From positions 62,001-126,000 of the forward strand of contig NZ_JADTQG010000007.1 in assembly GCF_016008875.1 (NCBI RefSeq): a stretch of DNA of 64,000 bases. Reading direction: 5' to 3'. This DNA comes from Ectopseudomonas mendocina. Lineage in GTDB: Bacteria > Pseudomonadota > Gammaproteobacteria > Pseudomonadales > Pseudomonadaceae. A program made the translations under genes and the position numbers. Of the stretch, positions 59,101-64,000 are shown piece after piece. The notes under the pieces were generated by a model, which saw only the letters and a program-made list of their open reading frames with translations, searched no databases and had not been told where the DNA came from. The stretch's first letter is position 1, and each line of letters starts with the position of its first letter.

Positions 59101-59974
59101 CCCCAGTGGCGTTGGGGTTGCCGTGGTTCAGGCTGTTGTCGGTCAGGGTGTAGGTCCAGTTGCCGGCAGCGTCGAACACCAGCACGCCGTAGACGCCCTG
59201 CACGGTACCGCCGCCCGTGACGTTGACCCAGTTGCCGCTCGCATCCAGCACCTCGATGCGGCCGATGCCATCTGGAGAATTGATGATCAGGCTGCCGGAA
59301 GTCCTCTCGGCGTTGCTACCGGGGTTGCTGCCCGGTTGGCCACCGCCGTTCTCACCACCGTCGAGCGCCGCCTCATCGACCACGCCGGGGCCGGTGACCA
59401 CGCTGCCCTGCTCATCCAGAAAGACCACCGTCAGCTCGGGGCTGAAGTCGGCGGTGGCGAATACCTCGCCCTCGGGAAACTCCGGCCCACCCGGTAGCCC
59501 TTCGGTTGGAAAGCCTATAACCGGATCGAGCGCACCGCCCACCTCGGTCAGCATCACGAATGAAGTGCCGCCACCGGCACCGCCTGCGCCTCCGGCACCG
59601 GCGCCAGGACCGGCAGCAGTGGCCTCGCCTTCCTGGGTGGGATCGACACCGGCCTCGATGGCCGCTTGCAGGCGCTCGACATCGGTGAGGTCGTCATCGC
59701 TCGGCGCGGTGCTCGGAGGTGCATCTGCGCTCGGGGGCTGCGTCTCGCTGCCAGAAGCGAGCATCTGCGCATCGAGGGTGATGCTGCTGTCGCGACCCAG
59801 GGTCAGTTGCTGTCCGTTGCTCATGGCCACCGCAACCGCACCGGACGCTCCGGTGACCAGCTGCTCGCCCGCGTAGACCCGATCACCTTCGCTGATTGGC
59901 CGGCGCGATCCGTCGCTCGCTACCGCGAACACTTCGCCGACAACCTGACTGACGACACCAATAAGAGTAGCCAT
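47159..59974 (-). CDS. lapA: Giant LapA-like biofilm adhesin, type I secreted
   Basis: A 4271-residue adhesin. Order: retention module (about 1-125) with LapG site TAAG at 119-122; Gly-rich linker; about 15 DDGP/DDAP-headed T1SS-143/VCBS-like repeats (about 330-3440); a von Willebrand A domain (about 3440-3655) with MIDAS DLSGS; a beta-rich region (about 3760-3980); one VCBS-like domain; RTX nonapeptides (about 4100-4210); and a C-terminal secretion signal. The protein is strongly acidic, consistent with calcium binding. The start is ATG at 59974 (MATLIGVVSQVVGEV, GAGGA upstream); the frame extends 42 codons further but that stretch is not family-like. lapG, lapD, lapE and lapB around it form the known export and release machinery. 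Large antisense ORFs here are codon-bias shadows. Confidence 0.95.
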   Translation of the reverse strand: MATLIGVVSQVVGEVFAVASDGSRRPISEGDRVYAGEQLVTGASGAVAVAMSNGQQLTLGRDSSITLDAQMLASGSETQPPSADAPPSTAPSDDDLTDVERLQAAIEAGVDPTQEGEATAAGPGAGAGGAGGAGGGTSFVMLTEVGGALDPVIGFPTEGLPGGPEFPEGEVFATADFSPELTVVFLDEQGSVVTGPGVVDEAALDGGENGGGQPGSNPGSNAERTSGSLIINSPDGIGRIEVLDASGNWVNVTGGGTVQGVYGVLVFDAAGNWTYTLTDNSLNHGNPNATGADDQLFDNFSVRVFDLDGDVSPSVPLTIAINDDGPSASLEFSREGGEVVLDESAGLQAGSNDVAGPLAVFDSVANASSDMRAYAQGTAPAVVASYEFGADEGGASAVYSLALVEDQTSDLTTTSGSPITLTIENGLVVGRDADGNAAFAVAIDPDTGVISVAQYQSLRHPDGDDANDSIDLNGLIRAVLTVTDGDGDRAVASADIGQLIRFVDDGPTASIRTNEGVRVSHDESAGLQNGAVTPTPNDDANDNDTASGAVASLFSGVGNPGSDLSAAGYATSNGAVVDISGSSSGEDNEGATTVLSLSIVDGNGSDSGLTTTDGQTIRLYLENGLIVGRVDGGEAGPGAAAFAIAIGQDGSVSVAQYVSLYHPDTGSPDDAVTLAGKVRAVVTVTDGDGDVDSAQVGIGGAIRFEDDGPSAVIERLEGVRVTHDESAGLQNAIETPAPQGDALDDDTSNPNVIALFAGVGNVGTDLSGYATSAGPVVSTAGSSSGEDNEGATTVLSLAINGGDGTDSGLTTTDGQSIRLYLENGLIVGRVEGGDSGRGAAVFAVAIGQDGTISVAQYMSLNHPDTSSRDEGVDLGGLVRAVVTVTDGDGDVDVASVNIGGAIRFEDDAPTANIQVVEGARVTHDETPGLQNGSATPSPGNDANDNDSNSPSVIALFSRVANAGTVLAAGYASSDGPVVDASGSTTGEDQEGATTVLSLAVQDADSGLSALDGSLIVLSVENGLIIGRVDGGIYDGQAAFAVAIGQDGALSIAQYLPLQHPDTANHDEALNLSGKIRAVVTVTDGDGDVSVDSVGIGGVVRFEDDGPTATQVQASAVLDDEGLMGGINGGPGDVEGATTSTSGNLGYDAGADGLQSIELTGPSMLGTESVTSTWDATSKTLTISSAARGELVTVVLTDLASGAYTVNLLKPLMHPTSGIEDNITLNIGYKVTDGDGDTADGSLAVTINDDTPTLQVGALDLKSSVTFVGTDAGYSNSYGYYIKGADGTPLSGKVIWANVHGQNSGDSFDLGDLDPASTGFFIIPDGGANAGLTNGADITFQLVGGKWQAFLGGTPLTGADGANVLFSDAALNPGGSHLQDTGNAGNQNWEDKTNTSDYDYNDVSTSVTWGSTLQLQVDETNLGQGASATSTADFSGLFNVQPGADGLKSVGGLKYALEVTDPASGLVDTETGDDVVLFMEDGQVVGRVGDANGEIVFTLSVGADGKVTLEQQRAIEHPTADPDEAAFLGSGHVKLNLTVTDGDGDTVTGGLDIGKVISFRDDAPSISAGEIATGELEVDETNLLVDKTVDYSGAFTSSYGADGAGSIGYTLAVRSQGVDSGLKDSASGESIRLYLINGEVVGRVGEQNGATAFKVTVDADGKVTLDQQRAIVHSPNTGPDQATGLSAADLVKLVATITDKDGDSNSASLNLGNAISFKDDAPSIRATAIPADSLQVDETNLLGNVTTDFSGAFIKAYGADGAGSTTYALDVKSQGVDSGLKDTDTGSDIKLYLEDGEVVGRVGDQNGAIAFKVTVDGDGKVTLDQVRAIVHSPNSGPDQENSLGAADLVKLVATITDKDGDSNSASLNLGNAISFKDDAPTISAGQAGVASLQVDETTLAINATTNFSGAFTSNYGADGAGSIGYSLAVKAQGADSGLKDSASGSDIKLYLEGGEVIGRVGDQNGAIAFKVTVDASGNVTLDQVLAIVHSPNSGPDQATGLSAADLVKLVATITDKDGDPSSASLDLGKAISFKDDAPTAGNSTAPTVLDDEGLSGGINGGPGDVAGASVSTSGTLNFSAGADGLKSIELTGPSTLGSENVTSTWNGATNTLTISSTRGDLMTVVLTNPATGAYTVNLLKPLMHPTSGTEDNITLNVGYKVTDKDDDSATGSLAVTINDDTPTIQVGALDLDSSVTFVGTSAGFSNSYGYYIKGDDGTPLGGKVIWANVHKQSAGDSADLSGLDPAHTGFFIIPNGGANAGLTNGADITFQLVGGKWQAFVGSTALIGADGANVLFSDATLNPGGSHLQDTGSAGNQNWEDQTNSSDYDYNDVSTTVTWGGILQLQVDESNLGQNATADFSGLFNVQPGADGLQSLGYKLTVQNADSGLVDTASGQSVVLSVNVAGVVEGRTVTGGDLVFTLSVGANGKVTLDQIRSIVHPTSDADEAKFLGSGHISLVATATDKDGDSVSGNLDIGKVISFKDDGPSISAGQVGIASLQVDESFLGTDATANFSSAFTSDYGADGAGNIGYSLAVKAQGADSGLKDSASGSDIKLYLEGGQVIGRVGDQNGAIAFKVTVDASGKVTLDQQRAIVHSPNTGPDQATGLSAADLVKLVATITDKDGDSNSVSLNLGNAISFKDDAPTIRAGQAQLGSLQVDETNLAIDATTNFSGAFTSDYGADGAGTITYALAISAEGASTGLKDSASGSDIKLYLENGKVIGRVGGSGGAEAFSVTVDSTGKVTLDQKLAIIHSPDSGPDQATGLSAADLVKLVATITDKDGDSSSASLDLGKAISFRDDGPKITGFELQGGGRVYVDESTGTAGSSQDENGYVAPNDEQGHGDVLGYVRIQGSNLFNLATDGGADGLDASRTRFALSLTSEGVDSGLEATAGGNILLFTDSDGNVLGKVGQDTIFKISVNSADGSITLEQYKAIAHGNTSSHDELASIKAGVVKLGVTVYDKDGDSDQASLDLGKVVGFEDDGPSVIQPDCAEVEESNGYVTKGVIQADYGSDGGGFDLSANAGLTDDGLFYTVVKEGGVSTLTATVGNAQGDVFFILKVYDDPNVLGGGNNYQLTIVNARPVTIADFDLQAIAAGQPQASFLVQSGEGLAVTLTGSGLVNPSEQGVGVGGNNLINGAESLTMTFSATVYSAEVSVQKLSSSDQLSWTALDGNGQVVAAGTYNGQGSENSKFSFKLADSAFTGGSAADLAGGFTTLIFASNDGDYRIQYITLEQQFLPPSLDLSFQVDVVDGDNDVVSTQLDVCFVNDEPTGGFVFDRVDEDGLPGGIPGGVQDDEGAATLVTGTLGYDYGDDGFGSFAWQPSGLPNVTSGGQAVEYQVSGNGQVLTAQTVGSHQPVFTVTLTNPATGAFKFELHAPMDHPAPASGSVENNLDFQFAYQMVDGNGSTAQGALHISVDDDSPDQPKDIAKSASEPQGIHTNLMVVLDLSGSMDEAPSGVSGFSTKLALAKDAVQRLIDSYDNLGDVMVRMVTFANTASAVGNVWMTASDAKAWLTALANNAGNGSTNYDDALIKAMNAYDSTGKLTGTGVQSVSYFLSDGQPTLSNANPGSNNSGSQYNPELGDGIGAGEEADWIAFLTAKGIKSYALGMGLGSDLDKTLLNPIAYDGKAGVNTDGILVSNLNQLNDTLQGTVTGTVISGNLINEGSNGFGADGPGVLPIAAITHNNVTYTSASAAYDAASHTLTFTTAGGGSFSVNLLTGAYTYRFNGDVAENRTDTIRYTLVDRDGDTATAELKLTITDSSEVHAYDNYSQAIVGQTWVTPDPVTKVLADFSSTGNPASSGSNYNPWVFDTSDDFLPFGDERTVVTTSNFLNVAADMWGVSSIAVNNISGNSGVNGVRVEGGQLQLRDTNSADGVSTKAITPSFQIAEGLTGTLSFQVGQAATGSGDSFTWKLYSLSDSNVWGEVSDVQSQTQGATISLLNLAGGTYRVYFEANDRSSTNQSRNSNQYRVTIDNITLVTLAAAVLVDTATAVAGNVLTDPNNYLSSDHPWGAVDSKGSEGAVLSVLDNGSFVAVGTSKMLDGQWGTLLIQGDGSYTYTPDPDYSNLGKEDVFTYQLTQPDGDVSTAQLVVGIGASAAVQPNVLMGNDALNDTLLGSEASDVLLGLGGNDTLHGLGGNDRLEGGNGDDTLVGGRGNDVLIGGAGNDTFVWTADDRGGNYHDIVKDFGDSGDKLDLSQLLQGIDGPASADVLTQYLSFDFISEPGSTVINVASAGSGTPVDQTITLENTILSGGNAAEVIQGMLDHNQLVA
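47350..47670 (-). repeat. RTX nonapeptide repeats of the adhesin
   Basis: About five GGxGNDxLx-type nonapeptides run in series (LLGLGGNDTLHGLGGNDRLE, then GGNGDDTLVGGRGNDVL and GGAGNDTF). In RTX proteins these form a calcium-bound beta-roll outside the cell and assist folding after type I export. They are followed by the terminal secretion signal ending QLVA. Confidence 0.9.
49010..49655 (-). other. von Willebrand A domain in the adhesin
   Basis: The segment opens with NLMVVLDLSGSMDEAP, giving the MIDAS DxSxS motif, with the Thr ligand in GSTNYDDAL and the Asp in FLSDGQP. All metal-ligand positions are kept, so it should bind a divalent cation and could engage a surface or partner protein. 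VWA near the C terminus is seen in some but not all Lap-type adhesins. Confidence 0.9.
51570..53870 (-). repeat. Adhesin super-module, second copy (C-D-E-E)
   Basis: Reading in the coding direction: a VLDDEGL block (~53870-53435), a long block with the VGALDLDSSVTFVGT start and DYNDVSTTVTWG motif (~53435-52515), then two blocks of about 158 residues (SLQVDE ... FKDDAPT). It repeats the order found at 53870-56660 on a period near 2790 bases, with two instead of three terminal units. Confidence 0.85.
53870..56660 (-). repeat. Adhesin super-module, first copy (C-D-E-E-E)
   Basis: Coding-direction order: a VLDDEGL block (~56660-56230), a long VGALDLKSSVTFVGT / DYNDVSTSVTWG block (~56230-55290), and three ~158-residue units headed by DDAP. 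Nucleotide similarity to the second copy is high over long runs, for example around the shared DYNDVS coding region at 52973 and 55764. Confidence 0.85.
56660..58460 (-). repeat. Three tandem ~200-residue adhesin repeats
   Basis: Three units of about 600 bases each, all with an ExxRVTHDES-type head (GVRVSHDESAGLQNG, GVRVTHDESAGLQN, GARVTHDETPGLQNG), a SGEDNEGATTVLSL middle and an IRFEDDGP/AP end. They lie N-terminal to the duplicated super-modules. Confidence 0.85.
59600..59974 (-). other. Retention module and LapG cleavage site
   Basis: The first ~125 residues form the LapA retention module (VVSQVVGEVFAVASDG, then GEQLVTGASGAVAVAMSNGQQLTLG), which plugs the LapE channel. The predicted cut site is TAAG at residues 119-122, followed by a Gly/Ala-rich linker. 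Its presence ties the adhesin to the neighbouring lapG-lapD pair. Confidence 0.9.
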
Positions 59975-60423
59975 GATTCCATCCTCACTACAGCTGCCGA
60001 CCACCGCCGACACGTACCTAGCGAAAGGGTCAGAGCACCTTTTCGAAGCAGAGGAGAGAACCTGGACAGCTGATTGAAATGGAACGGCGCAAAATCCCAA
60101 AAAACGCTACTGACAAAAAAATGTCACCACAGCATGCGTCGAACTACTCCATCAGTTGAAATCCCCGCCCTTTTGATGTCTGACTGCCCATTTCAGCTGC
60201 ACAGGCCACGGAAAATGCCGACCCAGGCAGCTCACAGGGTCAAACAATGTGCTCCTTTTCTCAGACTTCATAAGATTTTTTCTGAATATAGCTTGTGAAA
60301 AAATCATCTTATCTCCTTCAAAACTTGTTCTTAGCTCTGATGTTACAAGCCTGAAACGGTTTGACAGGGAAAAACGCCATTTTTATGGCGACAGGATAAG
60401 AACTTCAGTCAGGAGAAACGCCA
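59975..60423. promoter_or_regulatory. Divergent lapA/lapE regulatory region
   Basis: This 449-base gap is much more AT-rich than its surroundings and separates the divergent adhesin and channel genes. Two structures stand out: the inverted repeat TGACA-N6-TGTCA at 60111-60126, and the CGCCAT-TTTT-ATGGCG hairpin at 60375-60390 inside a predicted lapE promoter. I did not find a convincing FleQ box. No gene is visible. Confidence 0.7.
60361..60389 (+). promoter_or_regulatory. Predicted sigma-70 promoter of lapE
   Basis: TTGACA at 60361-60366, a 17-base spacer and TATGGC at 60384-60389 give a good -35 and a fair -10. It is about 35 bases upstream of the lapE ATG. A small hairpin overlaps the -10. 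Confidence 0.6.
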
Positions 60424-61779
60424 ATGCGCACCTTAACCCCGCTGTGGAGCGCCATGCTTTTGGCGACTGTTTGCAGTCAGGCGCAAGCCATGAATTTGTC
60501 GGAAGCGATCCAGAGCACGCTGGACAACCACCCGGAGATACACGCTGCCGCCAATAGCCGGCTTTCATCGGATGAAGATGTGAAGTTCGCCAAGGGCGGC
60601 TACCTGCCAACCGTCGACCTGCTGGTCGGCTATGGCCGGGAACGCACGGACAGCCCAAGCACCCGGGCACTGGGCGATCACAACAAGGAGACGCTGAACT
60701 ACCGTGACGCGGAGCTGCGTTTGCGCCAGATGCTCTTCGACGGCTTCAACACGCCCAACGAAGTGGCGCGTACCCAGGCCGTGGTCAATTCCCGAGCCTA
60801 TCGCCTGCTCGGCACCTCCGAGAGCCTGGCGCTGCGTACCGTCGAGGTGTATCTGGATCTGCTGATGCGCCGCGAGATGGTCACCCTGGCTCGCAACAAC
60901 CTGCAGGCGCACCAGCGCATCAGCGATCAGATCAGCCTGCGCAGCCGCCAGGGCGTAGGCAGCAACGCGGACCTGGATCAGTCCGAAGCACGTTTGGCCC
61001 TGGCGCAGAACAACCTCTACACCGAAGAGGTCAACCTGGCCGATGCCGAGGCCAACTTCTTCAGTGCCACCGGTCGTCTGCCCGACCAGCTCGAAGCCCC
61101 CGCATCGATCAAGAGCAGCATGCCTGCCGACCTGATGGCCGCCCGGCAAACGGTGATGGACAACAACCCCTTCCTGAAATCGGCGCAAGCCGACGTCAAC
61201 GCTGCCGAGAAGCAGTACGAGGTTGCCAAGTCCCCCTTCTATCCGCGCTTCGACCTGGAACTGGCCACCTCGGCCGATGACAACGTGCAGGGCGACGAAG
61301 GCCACTACAACACCTGGCGAGCCGCCGTGGTGATGAATTACAACCTGTTCAACGGCATGCGCGACAAGGCTCGCCTGCAGTCGGCCGCGCACCAGATCAA
61401 CGAGTCGATGGACATCCGCAACAACGCGCTGCGGGTGCTCAACGAGAACCTCTCGCTGGCCTGGAACGCCATGGAGAACGCACGCTTGCAGACTCCCAAG
61501 GCGCGCGATTACGCGGACTACACCTCTCGCGTTCGCGAGGCCTATCAGCAGCAGTTCAGCCTGGGCCAACGCACCCTGCTCGACCTGCTCGACAGCGAAA
61601 ACGAATTGTTCACCGCCAACCGCCGTTACACCGAGGTTCGCTATGGCGAAGAGTTCTCCATGTACCGCGTCGTTGCGGCCATGGGGGATCTGCTGCGTCA
61701 GCAACAGGTCGTGGTCCCGGCAGAAGCTGTAGCCCTCACGGAAGTGAAAAGCGAAGCACGCCTGCCGGATATGAAGTGA
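60424..61779 (+). CDS. lapE: TolC-family outer-membrane channel LapE
   Basis: A 451-residue outer-membrane efflux protein. After a signal peptide (cut near QAQA, residue 22) come two OEP repeats of paired helices and strands: MNLSEAIQSTLDNHPEI at the start, and the second repeat around AARQTVMDNNPFLKSAQADVNAAE (about 240). FSLGQRTLLDLLDSENELF is a landmark of type I secretion channels. It forms the trimeric exit duct that retains the adhesin. AGGAG precedes the ATG. lapB follows after about 90 bases. Confidence 0.93.
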   Translation: MRTLTPLWSAMLLATVCSQAQAMNLSEAIQSTLDNHPEIHAAANSRLSSDEDVKFAKGGYLPTVDLLVGYGRERTDSPSTRALGDHNKETLNYRDAELRLRQMLFDGFNTPNEVARTQAVVNSRAYRLLGTSESLALRTVEVYLDLLMRREMVTLARNNLQAHQRISDQISLRSRQGVGSNADLDQSEARLALAQNNLYTEEVNLADAEANFFSATGRLPDQLEAPASIKSSMPADLMAARQTVMDNNPFLKSAQADVNAAEKQYEVAKSPFYPRFDLELATSADDNVQGDEGHYNTWRAAVVMNYNLFNGMRDKARLQSAAHQINESMDIRNNALRVLNENLSLAWNAMENARLQTPKARDYADYTSRVREAYQQQFSLGQRTLLDLLDSENELFTANRRYTEVRYGEEFSMYRVVAAMGDLLRQQQVVVPAEAVALTEVKSEARLPDMK

Positions 61780-61868
61780 TCCCGGTTCGAAGGGTCCGCA
61801 TGAATACCGCGGACTCGACGCGCAGCAAAGAGCTGAACAGGCTCTGAGGAGTAGTGGAATTGACCACC

Positions 61869-64000
61869 ATGGAACGACCAGGGCCAGCCAGTGATCCACG
61901 GCTCAGTCACGACGATCCGCTGTTGGATGGTTTGTTGATTCTTTGTCGACTGCACGGCTGCAGCGCCAGTCGCGGCAGCCTGAGCGCCGGCCTGCCGTTG
62001 CCGGCGCAGCGCCTGAGCCCTGACCTGCTGGCTCGCGCCGCAGCTCGGGCCGGGCTGCAGGGTCGCCTGCTTCAGCGCGATCTCGCCAGCATTTCGCCGC
62101 TCAACCTGCCGGTGCTGCTGCTGCTCAAGGACGGTCGCAGCGCCGTGCTGCGCCAATGGGGGCCGAAGCAGCAGGCGCAGATTCTGCCCTGCGAGACCGA
62201 TGGCGGCGAACAGTGGGTCAGCCGCGAACAACTGGCCGCCGCGTACAGCGGCCAGGCCTTCTTCGCACGTCCGCGGCACGAGCTGGAAGAAGCCCGTACA
62301 CCGCTGGTGCCGCGCATCGAGGCTTGGTTCCGTGACACCCTCAAACTGTCGCGCTGGCTCTACACCGATGCGGTGCTGGCCAGCCTGCTGATTAACCTGC
62401 TGGGCCTGATGGTGCCGCTGTTCGTGATGCAGACCTACGACCGCGTCGTACCCAACCAGGCCACCTCGACGCTCTGGGTACTGGCCATCGGTCTTTTTAT
62501 CGGCACCGGCTTCGAGTTGCTGCTCAAGGTGCTACGGGCGCATCTGCTGGATACCGCCGGCAAAAAGACCGATGTGGTGCTTTCGGCTACCCTGTTCGAG
62601 CGCATCACCGGCATGTCAATGAAGGCGCGGCCGGCAACCATCGGCGGCTTTGCCCAGAGCATCCACGACTTCCAGGGGCTGCGCGATTTCCTCACTGCGG
62701 TCACCCTGACCAGCCTGATCGACCTGCCCTTCTCCCTGCTGATGCTGCTGGTGATCGGCCTGATCGGCGGACCGCTGGTGGTCATCCCGGTGCTGGCCTT
62801 TCCCATCACCATCCTTTTCGCCTGGATCATCCAGGTGCGCCTGCGCGACACCGTGCAGAAGAGCCTGCAACTCGGCGCACAACGTCAGGCGCTGCTGATC
62901 GAAACGCTCGGCGGGCTGGAGATGCTCAAGGTCTGCGGTGCCGAGAGCGAACGCCAGCATCAGTGGGAACAGACCCATGGCGCCCTCACTCGCCTGGACG
63001 GCCATGCCAAGTTCCTTGCCTCGCTGGCCACCAACGGCACCCTGTTCCTCCAGCAGTTCGCCGGCATGGCCACCATCGTTTCCGGGGTGTACCTGATCAT
63101 CGCCGGCAACCTCAGCGTTGGTGCGCTGGTGGCCTGCTACATGCTCGGCAGCCGGATTCTCGCGCCGCTGGGACAGATCGCCGGCTTGATCACCCGCTAC
63201 CAGCAGGCGCGCCTGACCATGACCAGTACCGACGCGCTGATGGCCCTGCCCCAGGAGCGCCAGGACAAGCAGCGCCCGCTGGACCGCACCCAGCTCAAGG
63301 GGACGCTGGAGGTGCGCCAGATCAGCTTCACCTACCCTGGCCAGAGCGCGCCGGCGCTGAGCAACGTTAGCCTGCGCATGGCGGCTGGCGAGCGCCTCGG
63401 CATCATCGGCCGCAGCGGCTCGGGCAAGAGCACCCTGGCCCGCCTGCTGATGGCCTTCTACAGCGCCGATGAAGGCCAGATCCTGCTGGACAATCTCGAC
63501 CTGCGTCAGCTCGATGTGGCCGACCTGCGCCACCAGATCGGCTACGTTGCCCACGATCTGCCGCTGCTGGCCGGCAGCCTGCGCGACAACCTGACCCTGG
63601 GCGCGCGTTACATCAGCGATGCGCGCATGCTCGAAGTCGCCGAACTGACCGGCGTGGTCGACCTGGCGCGACAACATCCGCAGGGCTTCGACCGCCCGGT
63701 GGGCGAACGCGGCCAGCTGCTCTCCGGCGGTCAGCGCCAAGCCGTGCTGCTGGCCCGCGCACTGTTGCTCGACCCGCCGATTCTGGTGCTCGACGAGCCC
63801 ACCAGCGCCATGGACAACACCAGCGAAGACCAACTGCGTCAACGACTGCATAACTGGGTGCAGGGCAAAACCCTGATTCTCATCACCCACCGCGCCTCCA
63901 TGCTCAGCCTGGTCGACCGCCTGGCCGTTCTCGACAACGGCCGCATCGTGGCCGACGGGCCGAAGGAAGCCGTCATCGACGCCTTGCGCAAGGGCCGCGT
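61869..64000 (+). CDS. lapB: Type I secretion ABC transporter LapB, 3' end outside the window
   Basis: At least 710 residues are visible. The N-terminal ~130 residues resemble a C39-peptidase-like domain without the catalytic Cys context, as known for Lap and RTX exporters. A six-helix membrane domain follows (about 155-430). The ATPase has Walker A GRSGSGKST (about 515), signature LSGGQ (about 620) and Walker B ILVLDEP (about 640). It energises adhesin export with LapC (expected next) and LapE. The start is uncertain: GTG at 61854, TTG at 61860 (best spaced from GGAG) and ATG at 61869 are in frame; I give the ATG. Confidence 0.93.
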   Translation, partial: MERPGPASDPRLSHDDPLLDGLLILCRLHGCSASRGSLSAGLPLPAQRLSPDLLARAAARAGLQGRLLQRDLASISPLNLPVLLLLKDGRSAVLRQWGPKQQAQILPCETDGGEQWVSREQLAAAYSGQAFFARPRHELEEARTPLVPRIEAWFRDTLKLSRWLYTDAVLASLLINLLGLMVPLFVMQTYDRVVPNQATSTLWVLAIGLFIGTGFELLLKVLRAHLLDTAGKKTDVVLSATLFERITGMSMKARPATIGGFAQSIHDFQGLRDFLTAVTLTSLIDLPFSLLMLLVIGLIGGPLVVIPVLAFPITILFAWIIQVRLRDTVQKSLQLGAQRQALLIETLGGLEMLKVCGAESERQHQWEQTHGALTRLDGHAKFLASLATNGTLFLQQFAGMATIVSGVYLIIAGNLSVGALVACYMLGSRILAPLGQIAGLITRYQQARLTMTSTDALMALPQERQDKQRPLDRTQLKGTLEVRQISFTYPGQSAPALSNVSLRMAAGERLGIIGRSGSGKSTLARLLMAFYSADEGQILLDNLDLRQLDVADLRHQIGYVAHDLPLLAGSLRDNLTLGARYISDARMLEVAELTGVVDLARQHPQGFDRPVGERGQLLSGGQRQAVLLARALLLDPPILVLDEPTSAMDNTSEDQLRQRLHNWVQGKTLILITHRASMLSLVDRLAVLDNGRIVADGPKEAVIDALRKGR

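Noticed and set aside
47177..59876. Several very long plus-strand open frames (500-1050 codons) opposite the adhesin gene
   Set aside because: They lie fully antisense to a gene with repeated, high-GC codons, which keeps the opposite frames open. Their products are His/Val/Gly-rich without recognisable domains.
59975..60100. 42-codon N-terminal extension of the adhesin
   Set aside because: Not similar to the retention module start; a ribosome-binding site fits the ATG at 59974, and the extension covers the divergent promoter region.

Overview
The window is about 64 kb of GC-rich gammaproteobacterial chromosome. Nearly every gene I recognise has its best-known relative in Pseudomonas: aerotaxis receptor next to acnA, PlpD, a FimV-like protein, CyaB next to PlcP/Agt, the CpxR/CpxA-like pair, and a Lap adhesin system. 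Coding density is high. I see no insertion sequence, phage, tRNA, rRNA, CRISPR array or plasmid feature. It looks like core and near-core chromosome of an environmental Pseudomonas, not an acquired island. The exact species cannot be fixed from the sequence alone.

Layout. 1-6.1 kb: tusA (cut by the window edge), rlmM, acnA and the aerotaxis receptor aer. 6.2-10.6 kb: small accessory enzymes (helix-hairpin-helix protein, VOC, SDR, GNAT, DinB, a small membrane protein, a class I amidotransferase) and an RraB-like protein. 10.9-14.4 kb: an alpha/beta hydrolase and a flavin (Baeyer-Villiger type) monooxygenase, divergent from an AraC-family regulator; the monooxygenase frame is broken by an in-frame amber codon 43 codons before its natural end. 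14.4-19.5 kb: DUF1289, scpB, scpA, trpS, yciO and rnm on the minus strand, then yciI. 19.6-22.6 kb: a Cpx-like envelope stress set (regulator, periplasmic Spy/CpxP-like protein, sensor kinase). 22.6-29 kb: nitroreductase, Cys-cluster protein, two tandem TrkH-type potassium transporters, an AraC regulator, an Mpo1-like protein and an HD-domain protein. 29.2-32.6 kb: adenylate cyclase cyaB, then agt-plcP, a lipid-remodelling operon with a well-placed Pho box. 32.8-43.8 kb: AraC regulator, CsaA-like protein, EamA transporter, Rdx protein, plpD, fimV-like gene, marR-type regulator, recQ and two small genes.

44-64 kb holds an almost complete Lap biofilm-adhesion system: lapG (periplasmic protease) and lapD (c-di-GMP receptor), a 12.8 kb lapA-like adhesin gene on the opposite strand, and a divergent lapE (outer-membrane channel)-lapB (ABC exporter) operon that runs off the window; lapC is expected just beyond. 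The adhesin has an N-terminal retention module with a TAAG LapG site, a long series of DDGP/DDAP-type repeats that includes a duplicated ~2.8 kb super-module, a von Willebrand A domain with a MIDAS motif, RTX nonapeptides and a C-terminal type I secretion signal. In the known model, LapE-LapB-LapC exports the adhesin, the retention module holds it in LapE, and LapD keeps LapG from cutting it when c-di-GMP is high.

The most interesting points are the super-module duplication and VWA tip of the adhesin, the Pho box in front of plcP-agt, the amber codon in the monooxygenase, a Tyr-to-Phe change at the catalytic position of the SDR, and the pairing of an Mpo1-like protein with an HD protein that might be an oxygenase. 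I found no clearly new defence or mobile system.
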